A stretch of 64,000 nucleotides of DNA from CAVSKL01 sp963728475 [NCBI: Candidatus Eiseniibacteriota bacterium]. Its GTDB lineage: Bacteria > Eisenbacteria > RBG-16-71-46 > JABDJR01. Below the pieces are notes generated by a model. The model did not search any database, was not told the DNA's origin, and saw only the letters and a program-made list of their open reading frames with translations. Position 1 is the stretch's first letter. Every line of letters begins with the position of its first letter. Made by a program: the position numbers and the translations under genes. This document shows, one piece after another, positions 1 through 9,060 of the stretch. Location of the stretch: assembly GCA_963728475.1 (NCBI GenBank), contig CAVSKL010000003.1:186001-250000 (forward strand). The letters run 5' to 3'.

Positions 1-298
1 TCCTGGACCGGCCTCTGCCGCCCCTCGGGCGGCCTCGGCGTGTCGGGGTCCCGGCTCTCGGCGGCCGGGTCCCCGTGGGTGACGACCGCGGGTCCGGGGG
101 CCTCGGTGGCCCTCCAGGGCCGGCCTCCGGCCGTTCGGGACCACGCGGGCGTAGCCCATCCGGACCTTCTTCCGCGCCTCGGCCACGAGGCAGGTCCCGC
201 GGGGCCACCAGCACCTGGCCGGGGTAGACGTCGTTGCCCTTCGCCGCCCAGGCAGTGGCCGGTCGTGATCTCGATCGTGAGCGTCTGCGGTCCGCCAT
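1..298 (-). pseudogene. decayed copy of the small gene downstream of capsid
   Basis: This segment aligns by eye with the intact 101-codon gene at 58702-59007 but carries several small insertions and deletions, one directly after the start codon equivalent at 298-296, so no long frame survives. It follows the capsid pseudogene on the same strand, as in the intact module. The intact homologue has no recognised function. The left edge of the window cuts it. Decay and sequence error cannot be separated from one sequence. Confidence 0.55.
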
Positions 299-311
299 CG
301 GTCGTCCCTCT

Positions 312-2318
312 CTACGAGAGCGTGGCCCCGGTGCCCTTCACGAACGACTCGCCGCGGCGGACCGCGGTGTCGCCCATGGAGTAGCTCGTGATGAGGATCT
401 GGCCCCGCGCCGCCTTGGTGACGACGTCGACCACGATCTCGAGGTCGTTCCCCCACATGCCGACGAGGAGGTCGTTCCAGTTCCCGAAGACGAGGCCGTG
501 CTCGGCGCCGGCGCCCAGGGTCTTGGAGATCTGGTTGGTGGTCCGGGCGGGGTAGCCGCCCAGCTCGCCCTCGCGGTAGGTGCCCGACCCAGAGGAAGAC
601 CGGGTAGCCGGCCACGAGCGGGCGTGCGCTTCAGCACCCCCGCCAGGAGCGGGGTGGTCATCCAGGAGAGGCTCCCGAGGTCGGCGTTCTTGTCCGCGAC
701 CAGGGCGGGCATGGTGGTGATGTCGGTGAGGTCGGGGACGCCGCCCACCGCGTGGGACTGGACGTCGGCCGCGGAGTAGATCCCGACCGGCTGCTTGTCC
801 GTGCCCTTCCCGTGGAGCGCCCCGAGGTCGAGGGCCAGGCCGTGGCCGATCGCGAGGTCGTTCCGGACGTCCGCCTCGACGTCGATCGAGGACATGACGA
901 GCAGCTGCCGCGGGATCTGGACCTGCCCGATCAGCGTCTTGGGGGAGAGCGACACGTAGCCGTAGGCGGGCTCGGACTGCGGGGCGTCGGCCGGAGGGTT
1001 CTCCTCCATCCAGGTCACCGTCGGCGCGCCGGTCTTCTTGTTGAAGTAGACGACGCCCTGGAGGCCGGGGTAGAGCCGGGCGCCGGCCACCAGCACCAGG
1101 GCGCGGTTGCGGAGCAGGTCGATCATGTCGGGCATGATCTGCTGGCCGACCAGCGTGGCCCCGCCGGTCGGCTGGGTGGTGCCGAGGGCGCGCTCCTGGC
1201 GTCGCCCAGCTCGTCCTCGCCGCGGAGCCGCCAGGGGACCAGGATCCCGCCGTGGTCGGCGCCGGTCCGGTGCTTGGCGAGCTCCTCGTGGACCTCGGCC
1301 TCGAGGCCGTCGTAGCGGCCCCGCTTGCCGTCCATGATCTCGGCCTGCATCCGGATCGCCCGGTGGACGGAGTATCGCTTCCGGTCCCGGGCGGGCATGG
1401 CGGCCAGGGACTCGGCCGAGGGCTGGCCGGGGCCCTGGGTGCGGACCGCGCTTCAGGATCTCGCGGGAGACCTGGTCGGGGGTCAGCCCCTGGCGGATCC
1501 ACCCGGCGGCCTTGGCGCTCACGCCGTGGGCCTGGGCCATCTCCATGATCTCGGCGGCCTCGGCGCCGCGGTCGCGGGTCTCGACGGGCGCGGGTGCCGG
1601 CGGAGCCGCCGCCGGCTTGGCCGGGGACTCGGTGCCCTGGGCGGCCGGCGTGGCCGCGGCGGGCGGGGTTCCTGCTTCGACACTCATGGCGCGTTCTCCT
1701 TCCATCGCGGGTTCCTCGATCGTGAACGTGACCAGATCGAGTCCTCCGGCGCGGGCTTCCGCCCGCGTACGGCCGAAACCGACCTTGTAGTCGGCGGGAA
1801 TGGGTTCGGTGGAGACCTCGTAGGGCATCCACCGGCAGCGGTAGGTGGCGATCCCGGTCTTGTTGTCCTTGGCCACCATCTCCATGGAGAGGACCTGGTA
1901 GCCGACCGAGACCGACTTGATGTGCCCCTCGCGGAGCATGGTCTCCTGCTCCTGCCCCAGCGGGATCGAGGAGAAGCTGGCCAAGCCCCGGAGGCGCTTG
2001 CGCCCCTCGTCGAGGGTGACGTCGTTCACCGACCCGAAGTGGAGGAGCCGCTGGTGGGACTTGATGAGGGGGAGGCCGCTCCGGGCCCGGGAGAAGTCGA
2101 CGTCGCCGGGGGCGTGGGAGAGGACCTCGTCGTACTCCTCCCAGGTGTCCCAGGAGAACCGGCGGACCGGGAACCTCGCTCGAGAACGTGAGGGGGTAGA
2201 GGCGGATCTCGCCCTCCGCGCCGTCAGCGCGTTCGAGTTCTACCTCGAAGTTCCGGTACTGGACCCGGGGCACGTTGATGGTGCGGGTCCGGGCGGGGGC
2301 TGCCGCTGCCGTGTTCAT
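312..2318 (-). pseudogene. frameshifted prohead protease-major capsid fusion gene (copy 1)
   Basis: The coding text matches the intact 667-aa protease-capsid protein at 59020-61023 almost throughout, but it is spread over different frames. By comparison I see a +1 change near 2170, +1 near 1451, -1 near 1190, +1 near 625 and +1 near 583. The N-terminal protease part (from the ATG at 2318), the linker and the HK97-type capsid part, ending in SFVKGTGATLS, are all recognisable. A 33-bp palindrome lies just upstream (2348-2380), as for copy 2. The many single-base indels make a functional product unlikely unless they are sequence errors. The matching portal at 4791 remains open. Confidence 0.8.
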
Positions 2319-2347
2319 GCCACGAGTAGTGACGGAAACGGGAGCGG

Positions 2348-2380
2348 GCGACCAAGCTAAATGTCATTTGGATTGGTAGC
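2348..2380. repeat. 33-bp palindrome, copy 1 (capsid side)
   Basis: Two 16-nt arms around a central T at 2364. The consensus left arm is GCGACCAATCTAAATG and the right arm is its reverse complement; this copy has a few mismatches (AAGCT in the left arm). The centre is 46 nt upstream of the capsid start, exactly as in copy 2. The placement suggests a protein-binding operator rather than a terminator. Confidence 0.8.
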
Positions 2381-2421
2381 TTCGTCATCAACAGTCGATC
2401 GCTACTAGCTAGCGGGGCTCA

Positions 2422-3015
2422 CTAGGTCGCGTCGTTACAGCGCACCCGGTGTTTGGCATGTCCACCAAGCAGCTTCACGAGGGCTCGACGGACGAACCGC
2501 GTTCGTCTTTGGTCGAGCGCTAGGAACACCATGGCAACTGTCTGAGACTCGTAGGAACACCACCCAAGCTTCCCTGCTGACGCACGCATAGCAGCCACGC
2601 AGGCGTCGACTCGAGCAGCTGGCTTCGCCGCCCGCACGTGCTGGTACACCGCCAAGAGGCGGTCCTTTCGCGCCCCAAGCAGTGCTGCCAACTCTGGGGG
2701 TTTGGCGTACCTGCGTATTGGCGATCTTCTGCCAGCTGCGAGACCTGTGTCGGGATCGAGGAAGAGGTCGCCGGCGTGGCTGATCTCGGCGAAGTAACGC
2801 TTACGGTTATGAATCGATTCGTTATGTCGGATTACCTGGGATCTTTCGATGCGAAGAAGTCTGGCGTACAAGGCAAAGTCGTCAGGATTCCAAGGATCGG
2901 GATCTGTGATCATGGGATCGACAGCGAAATCTCGCAGCGCACTTTCCTCCTGGAGATACTTGAACAGCGAGCCCTTCCAGTGGTCGAGAGCGTCACCTAA
3001 GTAACCGAGGTTCAT
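2422..3015 (-). CDS. uncharacterised 197-aa partner of PIN-domain protein
   Basis: I do not recognise a catalytic motif. The protein begins MNLGYLGDALDHWKG and contains a DLFLDPDTGLA stretch; an acidic, aromatic N-terminal half is followed by a basic C-terminus rich in Arg and Lys. Its ATG overlaps the stop of the upstream PIN-domain gene (ATGA at 3012-3015), so the two are surely co-transcribed. They fill the slot between the divergent capsid and gpW genes, which in copy 2 holds unrelated lipoprotein genes. A toxin-antitoxin or defence pair is a reasonable guess from context only. Confidence 0.75.
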   Translation of the reverse strand: MNLGYLGDALDHWKGSLFKYLQEESALRDFAVDPMITDPDPWNPDDFALYARLLRIERSQVIRHNESIHNRKRYFAEISHAGDLFLDPDTGLAAGRRSPIRRYAKPPELAALLGARKDRLLAVYQHVRAAKPAARVDACVAAMRASAGKLGWCSYESQTVAMVFLALDQRRTRFVRRALVKLLGGHAKHRVRCNDAT

Positions 3016-4004
3016 CGCCCACCCCTCTCCATTTCAGGGCACACATCGACCAAAGCACGTTCAAGCTCCGTAACAGTGCTGGCCGCCGCACGATTCATGA
3101 GACGAATCCGCGCGACACTGTTGACCACCCTTCCTATTGCCTCGCAAACGGCAAAGAAGGCGCGATCGGCCGTAACAAAGCAATCGACATCAATCAAGTG
3201 GCCGGCATGGAGTCCATCTAGAGGGTTTCCGTGGCCAATTTTATGACGGAGTTGAAAGTAAGTGGCTAGCCCGCAGATGCGATTGAGGGGCATGCGCAGT
3301 GAGTCAACTTCATGAAGCCAGAAAGACACGACAGAGGTCTCGTCCAGAAGGGCGGAGTCCGTGAGATAGGGGCCCAGGTAGTCTCTGTAGTCTCGTGAGG
3401 CTGGATCTTTGCGGATAATTGCGTTCTGCCAGACTCCCAGGCAATCGAGGCGCCACGCTTGGTCGGCGTCAGTAAGGTCGATGCGTTCCAAGGGCTCAGC
3501 TGCGGCGTTGCCTTCGCCTACCGCAAGAAACCAGGCATCACCGACATCTTCTTTACGAAACTCCTTTAGGCCACGCTGATGTTGACGTGCTCGGTCGATG
3601 CCAGACTCCGCGTCTCGGCGGTAGGCCGCGAATGCTTCTGATGGGGGAACCTCGCCTCGCCGGGCTTGGCGCCACCCCTCGCGGTGTGCCGCCAGAAAGG
3701 CCTTTGCCTTCCGATACCCAACCGGCGATCGAACCCACTGAGGGCGCAAACGGCGGAGTTCGTAAAGCACCTCCATAGCGTGGCGGTAACTCAGCGGAGT
3801 CTGCTCGAATTTACTGGCAATTCTAGTCAGGGCGGTCATCTCTCTGCGTCGATCGTTGTCGTCAGGAATTGCAAGAATCTCAAGAAGGTTCTCCGCCGAT
3901 GCAAGGACCTGAATGCCGCCCCGTTTGCACGAGGCGTGTAGGGCTTCGACGTCTCCCAGGCTAGCGGCCATGCTGTAGACGTTTGTGTCGAGGTAGACCC
4001 TCAC
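3012..4004 (-). CDS. PIN-domain-like ribonuclease protein
   Basis: 330 aa. The N-terminus MRVYLDTNVYS is the classic PIN start with its first acidic residue. A second acidic cluster, DVDCFVTADRAFF near residue 275, matches the C-terminal PIN motif. The intervening roughly 200 residues make it longer than a VapC toxin (about 130 aa), so it is an extended PIN protein. It starts at the ATG at 4004 and overlaps the downstream partner by four bases. The family predicts Mg2+-dependent RNA cleavage. The role as toxin, defence effector or other nuclease is inferred. Confidence 0.75.
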   Translation of the reverse strand: MRVYLDTNVYSMAASLGDVEALHASCKRGGIQVLASAENLLEILAIPDDNDRRREMTALTRIASKFEQTPLSYRHAMEVLYELRRLRPQWVRSPVGYRKAKAFLAAHREGWRQARRGEVPPSEAFAAYRRDAESGIDRARQHQRGLKEFRKEDVGDAWFLAVGEGNAAAEPLERIDLTDADQAWRLDCLGVWQNAIIRKDPASRDYRDYLGPYLTDSALLDETSVVSFWLHEVDSLRMPLNRICGLATYFQLRHKIGHGNPLDGLHAGHLIDVDCFVTADRAFFAVCEAIGRVVNSVARIRLMNRAAASTVTELERALVDVCPEMERGGR

Positions 4005-4173
4005 GCCATGCTCCTAGTCAGTGCCGGGAGTGCACCCGATTCTTCTTCTTTGGGAGAGGATGGAACTTCGCAGTATAGGCGCAATTCTCGCGGGTCACCA
4101 GACGCGGTGTACTCGGTTGTTGGCTCGAACTCTCTGGACAGACAACTACCGTGGGGTTGGCTGAGGCCGGAAG

Positions 4174-4206
4174 GTGCCCAATCTAAATCTCATTTAGATT
4201 GGTCGC
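4174..4206. repeat. 33-bp palindrome, copy 2 (gpW side)
   Basis: Central T at 4190. The right arm CATTTAGATTGGTCGC is the consensus; the left arm has three mismatches. The centre is 44 nt upstream of the gpW-like start at 4234, and the equivalent site in the right-hand head module is 45 nt upstream of its gpW start. Confidence 0.8.
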
Positions 4207-4233
4207 GCGCTGCCGGTGATGGCAGCGTGGCGG

Positions 4234-4794
4234 CATGGCACCCGACCTCACGGCCCTCCCCGAAGTCGTTCCCCGCCGGGACCACCGTCTGTTACCGGCG
4301 GAGCCTCACTCATTACCCGGCGACCGCGGGCTGGACGCTCCGGCTCCACCTCGCCGGGGCGAGCGTCCTGGCCGTGACCGCCACGGCGGACGGGGACTGC
4401 GTTCGCGGTGACGATTCCCGCGAACGCCACCGGGGGCTCCTTTCAGCCCGGGCTCTACAAGTGGGTGGAGCGGGTGACAAACGCCGCGGGGGAGGTCTAC
4501 GAGGTCGCCTCGGGGACCGTCACCGTGACGCCGGACCTTGCCGAGGCCACCGAGGGGAGCGAGCAGGAGTGGCTGGAGCGGGCGGTCGCGGCGCTCAAGG
4601 CCCACATCGAGGGCCGGCTCCCTGCAGGGATGGAGAGCTACCAGATCGCCGGTCGCGCGGTCTCCAAGATCCCGCTCAAGGAGGCCGTGGGCCTCCTCGG
4701 CACCCTCGAGGCCCGCCTGGCGCGCCTCCGGAACCCAGGAACCCTCACCCGGCCGGTCCTGGTCTCGTTCACCCCGCCGGGGTTCGACCGATGA
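4234..4794 (+). pseudogene. frameshifted gpW-like head-tail joining gene (copy 1)
   Basis: The ATG and first codons match the intact 185-aa gene at 62663-63220. An extra A near 4262 and an extra T near 4397 shift the frame twice. From about 4408 the frame is open to the stop at 4794 and the product is nearly identical to copy 2, including the segment EQEWLERAVAALKAHIEGRL that resembles phage gpW head-tail joining proteins. The stop overlaps the portal ATG (ATGA at 4791-4794). Only the C-terminal part could be made as an open product. Confidence 0.7.
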
Positions 4795-6341
4795 AGCGCC
4801 CGTTCCGCCGGCGCCTCGGCCGGGCGTTCCGGCTGGCCTGGGCCGAGATCCGGGGCTCCCGGAACGTGTTCGACGGCGCCGGGATCCACCGGCTGCTCCT
4901 GGACTGGGTCGCCCAGACCCGCTCCGCCGACGAGGAGATCCGGGGGGACATCCGGCTCCTGCGCGCCCGGGCCCGCGAGCTCGGCCGGAACAACAGCTAC
5001 GTCAAGCGCTACTTCCGGCTCCTCGTGAACAACGTCATCGGGCCCATGGGGATCAAGCTCCAGGCCCAGGTGAAGGCGGCCGGGGAGACCGACAATGTGT
5101 CCAACGCCGCCATCGAGTCCGCCTGGAACGACTGGGCGAGCTCCCCGGTCACGGTGGACGGCCGGCTCACCCTCCGCCGGTTCGAGAAGCTCATCCTCAA
5201 GACCATGGCCTGCGACGGGGAGGCGTTCGTCCGTCTCTGGCGGGGGTTCGAGGGGAATCCACACGGCCTCGCCCTCCAGGCCATCGACGCGGACCTGATC
5301 GACGAGACCTTCAACCGGCCCCGCCGGGGGAGCGAGAACGAGATCCGGATGGGGGTGGAGATCGACGCCCTCGGTCGGCCGGTCGGCTACTGGGTCTGGA
5401 ACCTGGGGAGCGCCTCGGGCCTCGACCTCCTCCGCGAGCGCTACTTCGTCCCGGCCTCCGAGATGCTCCACCTCTACGACCCCGACCGGGTGAACCAGAC
5501 CCGCGGCGTGACCTGGGTCCACTCGGTCATGGTCCCCGCCCACATGCTGAACGCCTACGAGGAGAGCGAGGCGGTGGCGGCCCGGATCGGGGCCTCGAAG
5601 ATGGGGCTCTTCGAGAAGCGCGTCGACTCGGTGGCGGGGGACCTCGCCACCGACCCCAAGCCCGCCACCATGGAGGCCAACCCGGGAACGTTCGACATCG
5701 TCCCCGACGGCTACGAGTTCAAGTCCTGGGAGCCCGAGCACCCGACCGCGCAGTTCCCGGCCTTCATCAAGCAGATGCTCCGGAAGATCGCCTCCGGGTT
5801 CAGCGTGTTCTACAACGTGCTCGCGAACGACGCCGAGGGGGTGAGCTACTCCACGATGCGCTCGTTCGCCCTGGTGGAGCGCGACGACTGGCGCTCCATC
5901 CAGCAGGACTTCATCGACCTCTGGCGCAGGCCCCTCTACTCCGCCTGGCTCGGGATGGCGCTCCTCACCGGGGCGCTCAAGCTCAGCTCCCGCGATCCCG
6001 CCCGGTACCTCGCCGTCCGCCACCGCCCCCGCGGCTGGCAGTGGATCGACCCCGAGAAGGAGGCCCGGGCGGCGGTGATCTCGATCCAGAACGGCCTCGG
6101 CACCCGGACCGGGTTCCTGGCCGAGAAGGGGGAGGACCTGGAGGACGTGTTCGCCGAACTCGCTCGCGAGGAGGCCCTGGCCCGGGAGTACGGGATCCCG
6201 GTCTCGGGCGAGCTGAAGCCCGCGCCCGCCAAGCTCGACGGGGAGGACGAACCGCCTCCGAACGGAAGCAACGGGAACGGGGCCAAGGCGGGGATCGCTG
6301 CCGGGCTGAACCGGCTCCGGGACCGGGTCCTGAGCCGCTGA
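4791..6341 (+). CDS. phage portal protein, lambda family
   Basis: 516 aa, starting at the ATG that overlaps the gpW-like stop. The sequence looks like lambda-type (gpB-like) portal proteins: an N-terminal helix region RARARELGRNNSYVKRYF, the core ACDGEAFVRLWRG, and WIDPEKEARAA close to the C-terminus, as is usual in this family. Portals form the dodecameric ring at one capsid vertex through which DNA is pumped. The C-terminal tail is low-complexity (NGSNGNG). The frame is fully open although the adjacent capsid and gpW copies are broken. A second, near-identical portal begins at 63217. Confidence 0.92.
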   Translation: MKRPFRRRLGRAFRLAWAEIRGSRNVFDGAGIHRLLLDWVAQTRSADEEIRGDIRLLRARARELGRNNSYVKRYFRLLVNNVIGPMGIKLQAQVKAAGETDNVSNAAIESAWNDWASSPVTVDGRLTLRRFEKLILKTMACDGEAFVRLWRGFEGNPHGLALQAIDADLIDETFNRPRRGSENEIRMGVEIDALGRPVGYWVWNLGSASGLDLLRERYFVPASEMLHLYDPDRVNQTRGVTWVHSVMVPAHMLNAYEESEAVAARIGASKMGLFEKRVDSVAGDLATDPKPATMEANPGTFDIVPDGYEFKSWEPEHPTAQFPAFIKQMLRKIASGFSVFYNVLANDAEGVSYSTMRSFALVERDDWRSIQQDFIDLWRRPLYSAWLGMALLTGALKLSSRDPARYLAVRHRPRGWQWIDPEKEARAAVISIQNGLGTRTGFLAEKGEDLEDVFAELAREEALAREYGIPVSGELKPAPAKLDGEDEPPPNGSNGNGAKAGIAAGLNRLRDRVLSR

Positions 6342-6390
6342 GGACGATCGACCACGCGGCCCGGCTCCGGGCCGAAGGAGACAGGAGACC

Positions 6391-6813
6391 ATGAGCGCAC
6401 TCTCGGACTACCTCGAGGCCGCCTACCTGGACCTCGTCTACAACGGGGTCCCGTTCGACTCGCCCACGGCGGTCTACGTGGCCCTCTACACCAGCGACCC
6501 CACCGACGCCGACACCGGGACCGAGGTCTCGGGGGGTGGCTACGCCCGGGTCCAGGTGAACCCGAACGGCGGCGGGGCGCCTGAGTTCGCCCTGGCCGTC
6601 ACCGACGGGGCCGGGAAGCTCGTGGCCAACGCCTACGACATCGTGTTCCCGGCGGCGGTGACCGCCTGGGGCACCGTCACTCACTTCGGGCTGAAGGACG
6701 CGGCCGTGGGTGGGCACCTCCTCCACCACGGAGCGCTCGACGAGGCCCAGGTGGTCGGGACCGGTGGCGTGTTCCAGATCGTGGCCGGCGACCTGAAGCT
6801 CCGGATGGAGTGA
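6391..6813 (+). CDS. phage structural protein, tail-fibre-like 140-aa family
   Basis: The protein has the pattern MSALSDYLEAAYLD, then TAVYVALYTSDPTDADTG, then WGTVTHFGLKDA. I recognise this as a widespread small phage protein family often labelled tail-fibre protein; its exact place in the virion is not settled. It lies 49 bp after the portal, behind a purine-rich GGAGACAGGAG ribosome site. Its location between portal and lysis genes, with two further appendage-like genes following, supports a virion-surface role. Confidence 0.7.
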   Translation: MSALSDYLEAAYLDLVYNGVPFDSPTAVYVALYTSDPTDADTGTEVSGGGYARVQVNPNGGGAPEFALAVTDGAGKLVANAYDIVFPAAVTAWGTVTHFGLKDAAVGGHLLHHGALDEAQVVGTGGVFQIVAGDLKLRME

Positions 6814-6846
6814 CCGGCCCGTGAACGCCGGGGAGCGGCCGAAGCC

Positions 6847-7794
6847 ATGATCCGCGTTGTTGATCTCCCGTTCGTGGAGCCGAAGAGTGGGAAGATCACG
6901 CTCACCTCGCCCTCGACCTACGAGGCCGTCCTCGGCTCCGCCATGTGCATGACGGGGCAGGACGTGGTGCTCACTCAGAACTGGCGGGCGTACTTCAACT
7001 TCGACACCTCCGTCCTCCCCGACGGCGCCCGGGTCACCGGGGTCGCTTTCCTGCTCCGGGTTCCGATCTACCAGCCGATTGGGAATCCGGCCACCTACCG
7101 GCTCAAGTTCTCGATTGGGACCTTCATCGGGGCGACGCTCGACGGCAATTCCGCCGAGTGGAACGCGGGCACCCTCATGAAGACCCTGACCGCCAAGCCG
7201 ACGGACAACACGTGGCTGGACCTCGCCGCGGGAGGGACCGGCGCCGAGAACTACGTGAATCGGGCCGGTGACACCGACCTCAAGGTCTGGGACGACAGCC
7301 TTCGGGGCGGGGGAGACCTCTCCTGGGGACTGAACCTCAACACGCCGAAGGCGAAGTGCCAGCTCCGGGTCACCTACCAGGTTCCCTCCGGGACGGCGAC
7401 GGGGCGGGGGACCGCGCTGGGGGGCGCCCGGGTTCACGCGGCCGGAGGGGGAACGGCCACTGGGGCCGGTTTGGCCGAGGCCTCGGTCTGGGTGGCCGCG
7501 GTGGCGTCAGGGGTGGCCACAGGGCGCGGAACGGCCATCGCCGTGGCCGGCGTCCGGATCCCGGGGGCCGGCCTCGCCACCGGGTACGGGGGGGGCGTGG
7601 CCACGGCCTGGGTGCTCGCCTCGGGGCAGTTCCTGGCGACCGGGTGCGGAGCTGCCTCGTGCCGGCTCTCCGCCGCCTACACCGAGCCCGTCGCCCGCCA
7701 TGAGGGAACCTGTGCCGTCCGGGCAGCCCACGCCGCCAGCCGTGCTGTGGCCTGGGCGGATGCCCGGCCCTGCGTCGTGGGAGGGGGGATCTGA
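6847..7794 (+). CDS. phage-encoded DNRLRE-like appendage protein with Gly/Ala-rich tail
   Basis: 315 aa. Residues 1-180 resemble DNRLRE/CBM96-type beta-sandwich modules (the YFNFDTSVLPDGARVTGV type of core, found in carbohydrate-binding or surface proteins). Residues about 180-290 are a degenerate repeat rich in Gly, Ala and Thr with units such as ATGRGTA. The C-terminus overlaps the next start by four bases (ATGA at 7791-7794), so they form one operon. A host-recognition role is inferred. Similar DNRLRE modules occur in secreted proteins elsewhere in this window. Confidence 0.6.
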   Translation: MIRVVDLPFVEPKSGKITLTSPSTYEAVLGSAMCMTGQDVVLTQNWRAYFNFDTSVLPDGARVTGVAFLLRVPIYQPIGNPATYRLKFSIGTFIGATLDGNSAEWNAGTLMKTLTAKPTDNTWLDLAAGGTGAENYVNRAGDTDLKVWDDSLRGGGDLSWGLNLNTPKAKCQLRVTYQVPSGTATGRGTALGGARVHAAGGGTATGAGLAEASVWVAAVASGVATGRGTAIAVAGVRIPGAGLATGYGGGVATAWVLASGQFLATGCGAASCRLSAAYTEPVARHEGTCAVRAAHAASRAVAWADARPCVVGGGI

Positions 7795-8174
7795 TGTCGG
7801 ACCTCGCCGTCTCGATCACCGGGTTCGTGGCCGGGGACGACCTTGAGATCCGTCGCACCGTGACCGGCCTTCCCGCGGCGATCTCCGTGGCCTGGCTCAC
7901 CGTGAAGCACTACCCCACCCAACCGGATGCGGAAGCCCGGCTCCAGAAGCGGATCACCCCGACGGAGGTGGTCGGCACCGGGCACGTCGTCGAGCCCGGC
8001 GGTCCCGGAGTGGACGGCGACCTCCGCTTCGACCTCTCACAGGGGGACACGGCCGGCATGACGACGAAGCGCTGGGTACACGACATCCAGGTCCGGCTAG
8101 TGACCGGGAAGGTCTACACGATCGAGAAGGGCACGATCCAGCTCACCGCCGGGGTGACGGAGACGGCCCTCTGA
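7794..8174 (+). CDS. hypothetical phage protein, baseplate/appendage-like
   Basis: 126 aa and beta-rich. It has the pattern VSITGFVAGDDLEIRRTV and ends in a segment reading IEKGTIQLTAGVTETAL, which resembles N-terminal domains of phage upper-baseplate or fibre proteins. The start codon overlaps the end of the preceding gene. I cannot name a family confidently. A structural role is inferred from position. Confidence 0.65.
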   Translation: MSDLAVSITGFVAGDDLEIRRTVTGLPAAISVAWLTVKHYPTQPDAEARLQKRITPTEVVGTGHVVEPGGPGVDGDLRFDLSQGDTAGMTTKRWVHDIQVRLVTGKVYTIEKGTIQLTAGVTETAL

Positions 8175-8193
8175 GGCCGAAGGAGTAACGCGG

Positions 8194-8553
8194 ATGAACG
8201 AGGCATTGGAGATCGCACGGACGTTCGGCCTCGGGGGGTTGGGACTCCTGGCCACGGTGCTGTCGGTCCGGCTCGCTGTCCAGGCGGTCGACCTCGCGCG
8301 GTCCCAGCAGAAGCGCCGGAACGGGAACGGCCGGTCAGGAGTGGCGCTCGACGACCTCCGGGTGATCTGCCCGCTGGGCCCGAATGGGCACTCCCTGGAC
8401 GACGTGCACGAGGTGCTGCTCCAGATCCGGTCGGGGATGGAGCGGCTGAACGAGACCCAGAAGGAGATCGAGACGGACATGAAGGAGCGGAGCCACCGCC
8501 TGAACGACGTCCTGAGCGCGCTCCGGCTCGAGCTCGCGCGGAGGAACGGGTGA
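8194..8553 (+). CDS. small membrane protein with coiled-coil, lysis-cassette associated
   Basis: 119 aa. One hydrophobic helix (residues about 9-30, GLGGLGLLATVLSVRL) is followed by a basic patch (QKRRNGNGR) and a charged heptad-like C-terminal helix (MERLNETQKEIETDMKERS). It sits two bases upstream of the endolysin and behind a GAAGGAG ribosome site. The layout would fit an i-spanin-like or accessory lysis protein, but no diagnostic motif is visible. Confidence 0.65.
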   Translation: MNEALEIARTFGLGGLGLLATVLSVRLAVQAVDLARSQQKRRNGNGRSGVALDDLRVICPLGPNGHSLDDVHEVLLQIRSGMERLNETQKEIETDMKERSHRLNDVLSALRLELARRNG

Positions 8554-8554
8554 C

Positions 8555-9049
8555 ATGACGGATCGCGGACTCTTCGAGCGGGCGATTGAGGTCGTCCTCG
8601 AACACGAGGGGGAGGCTTTCACCAACCACCCGCTCGACAAGGGTGGGCCCACCAAGTACGGCCTCTCCCAGCGATGGAATCCGGGGGTGAACGTCCGGGA
8701 GCTGACTCGGATCCAGGCCATTGGCATCTACTGGGAGCGCTATTGGCGGGGGCGCGGCTATGAGCAGCTCCCGGCCCGGGTCGCCATCAAGGTGTTCGAC
8801 CTGGCCGTGAACCTGGGGGAGCGGACCGCGGTCATCTGCCTCCAGCGGGCCCTCTGGGCGACGGGCGCCCGGGTCCGGATCGATGGCCGGCTGGGGCCAG
8901 AGACCTGGGGCGCCGCCCACGCCGCCGACGAAGAGGCGCTCCTGGCCGCCCTCCGGTCCGAGGCGGCTGGGGAGTACCGGATCCGGATCGCCCGGGACCC
9001 AAGCCAGGGGGTGTTCGAGCGGGGCTGGCTCAACCGGGCCTACGCCTGA
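8555..9049 (+). CDS. phage endolysin, GH108-type N-acetylmuramidase
   Basis: 164 aa. The N-terminal motif EHEGEAFTNHPLDKGGPTKYGL (residues 16-37) matches the GH108 lysozyme signature, with a catalytic Glu expected in the EGE segment (E18). The C-terminal half (DLAVNLGERTAVICLQRAL and RIDGRLGPETW) matches the peptidoglycan-binding domain that follows GH108 domains. It would cleave glycan strands of the cell wall at the end of infection. It is followed 11 bp later by a holin-like gene, as usual for lysis cassettes. Confidence 0.9.
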   Translation: MTDRGLFERAIEVVLEHEGEAFTNHPLDKGGPTKYGLSQRWNPGVNVRELTRIQAIGIYWERYWRGRGYEQLPARVAIKVFDLAVNLGERTAVICLQRALWATGARVRIDGRLGPETWGAAHAADEEALLAALRSEAAGEYRIRIARDPSQGVFERGWLNRAYA

Positions 9050-9060
9050 GAGGAGACGCT

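Noticed and set aside
4008-4790. N-terminal extension of the portal frame
   Set aside because: The open frame upstream of 4791 runs through the gpW-like gene in another frame. Copy 2 shows the true start at the ATGA overlap.
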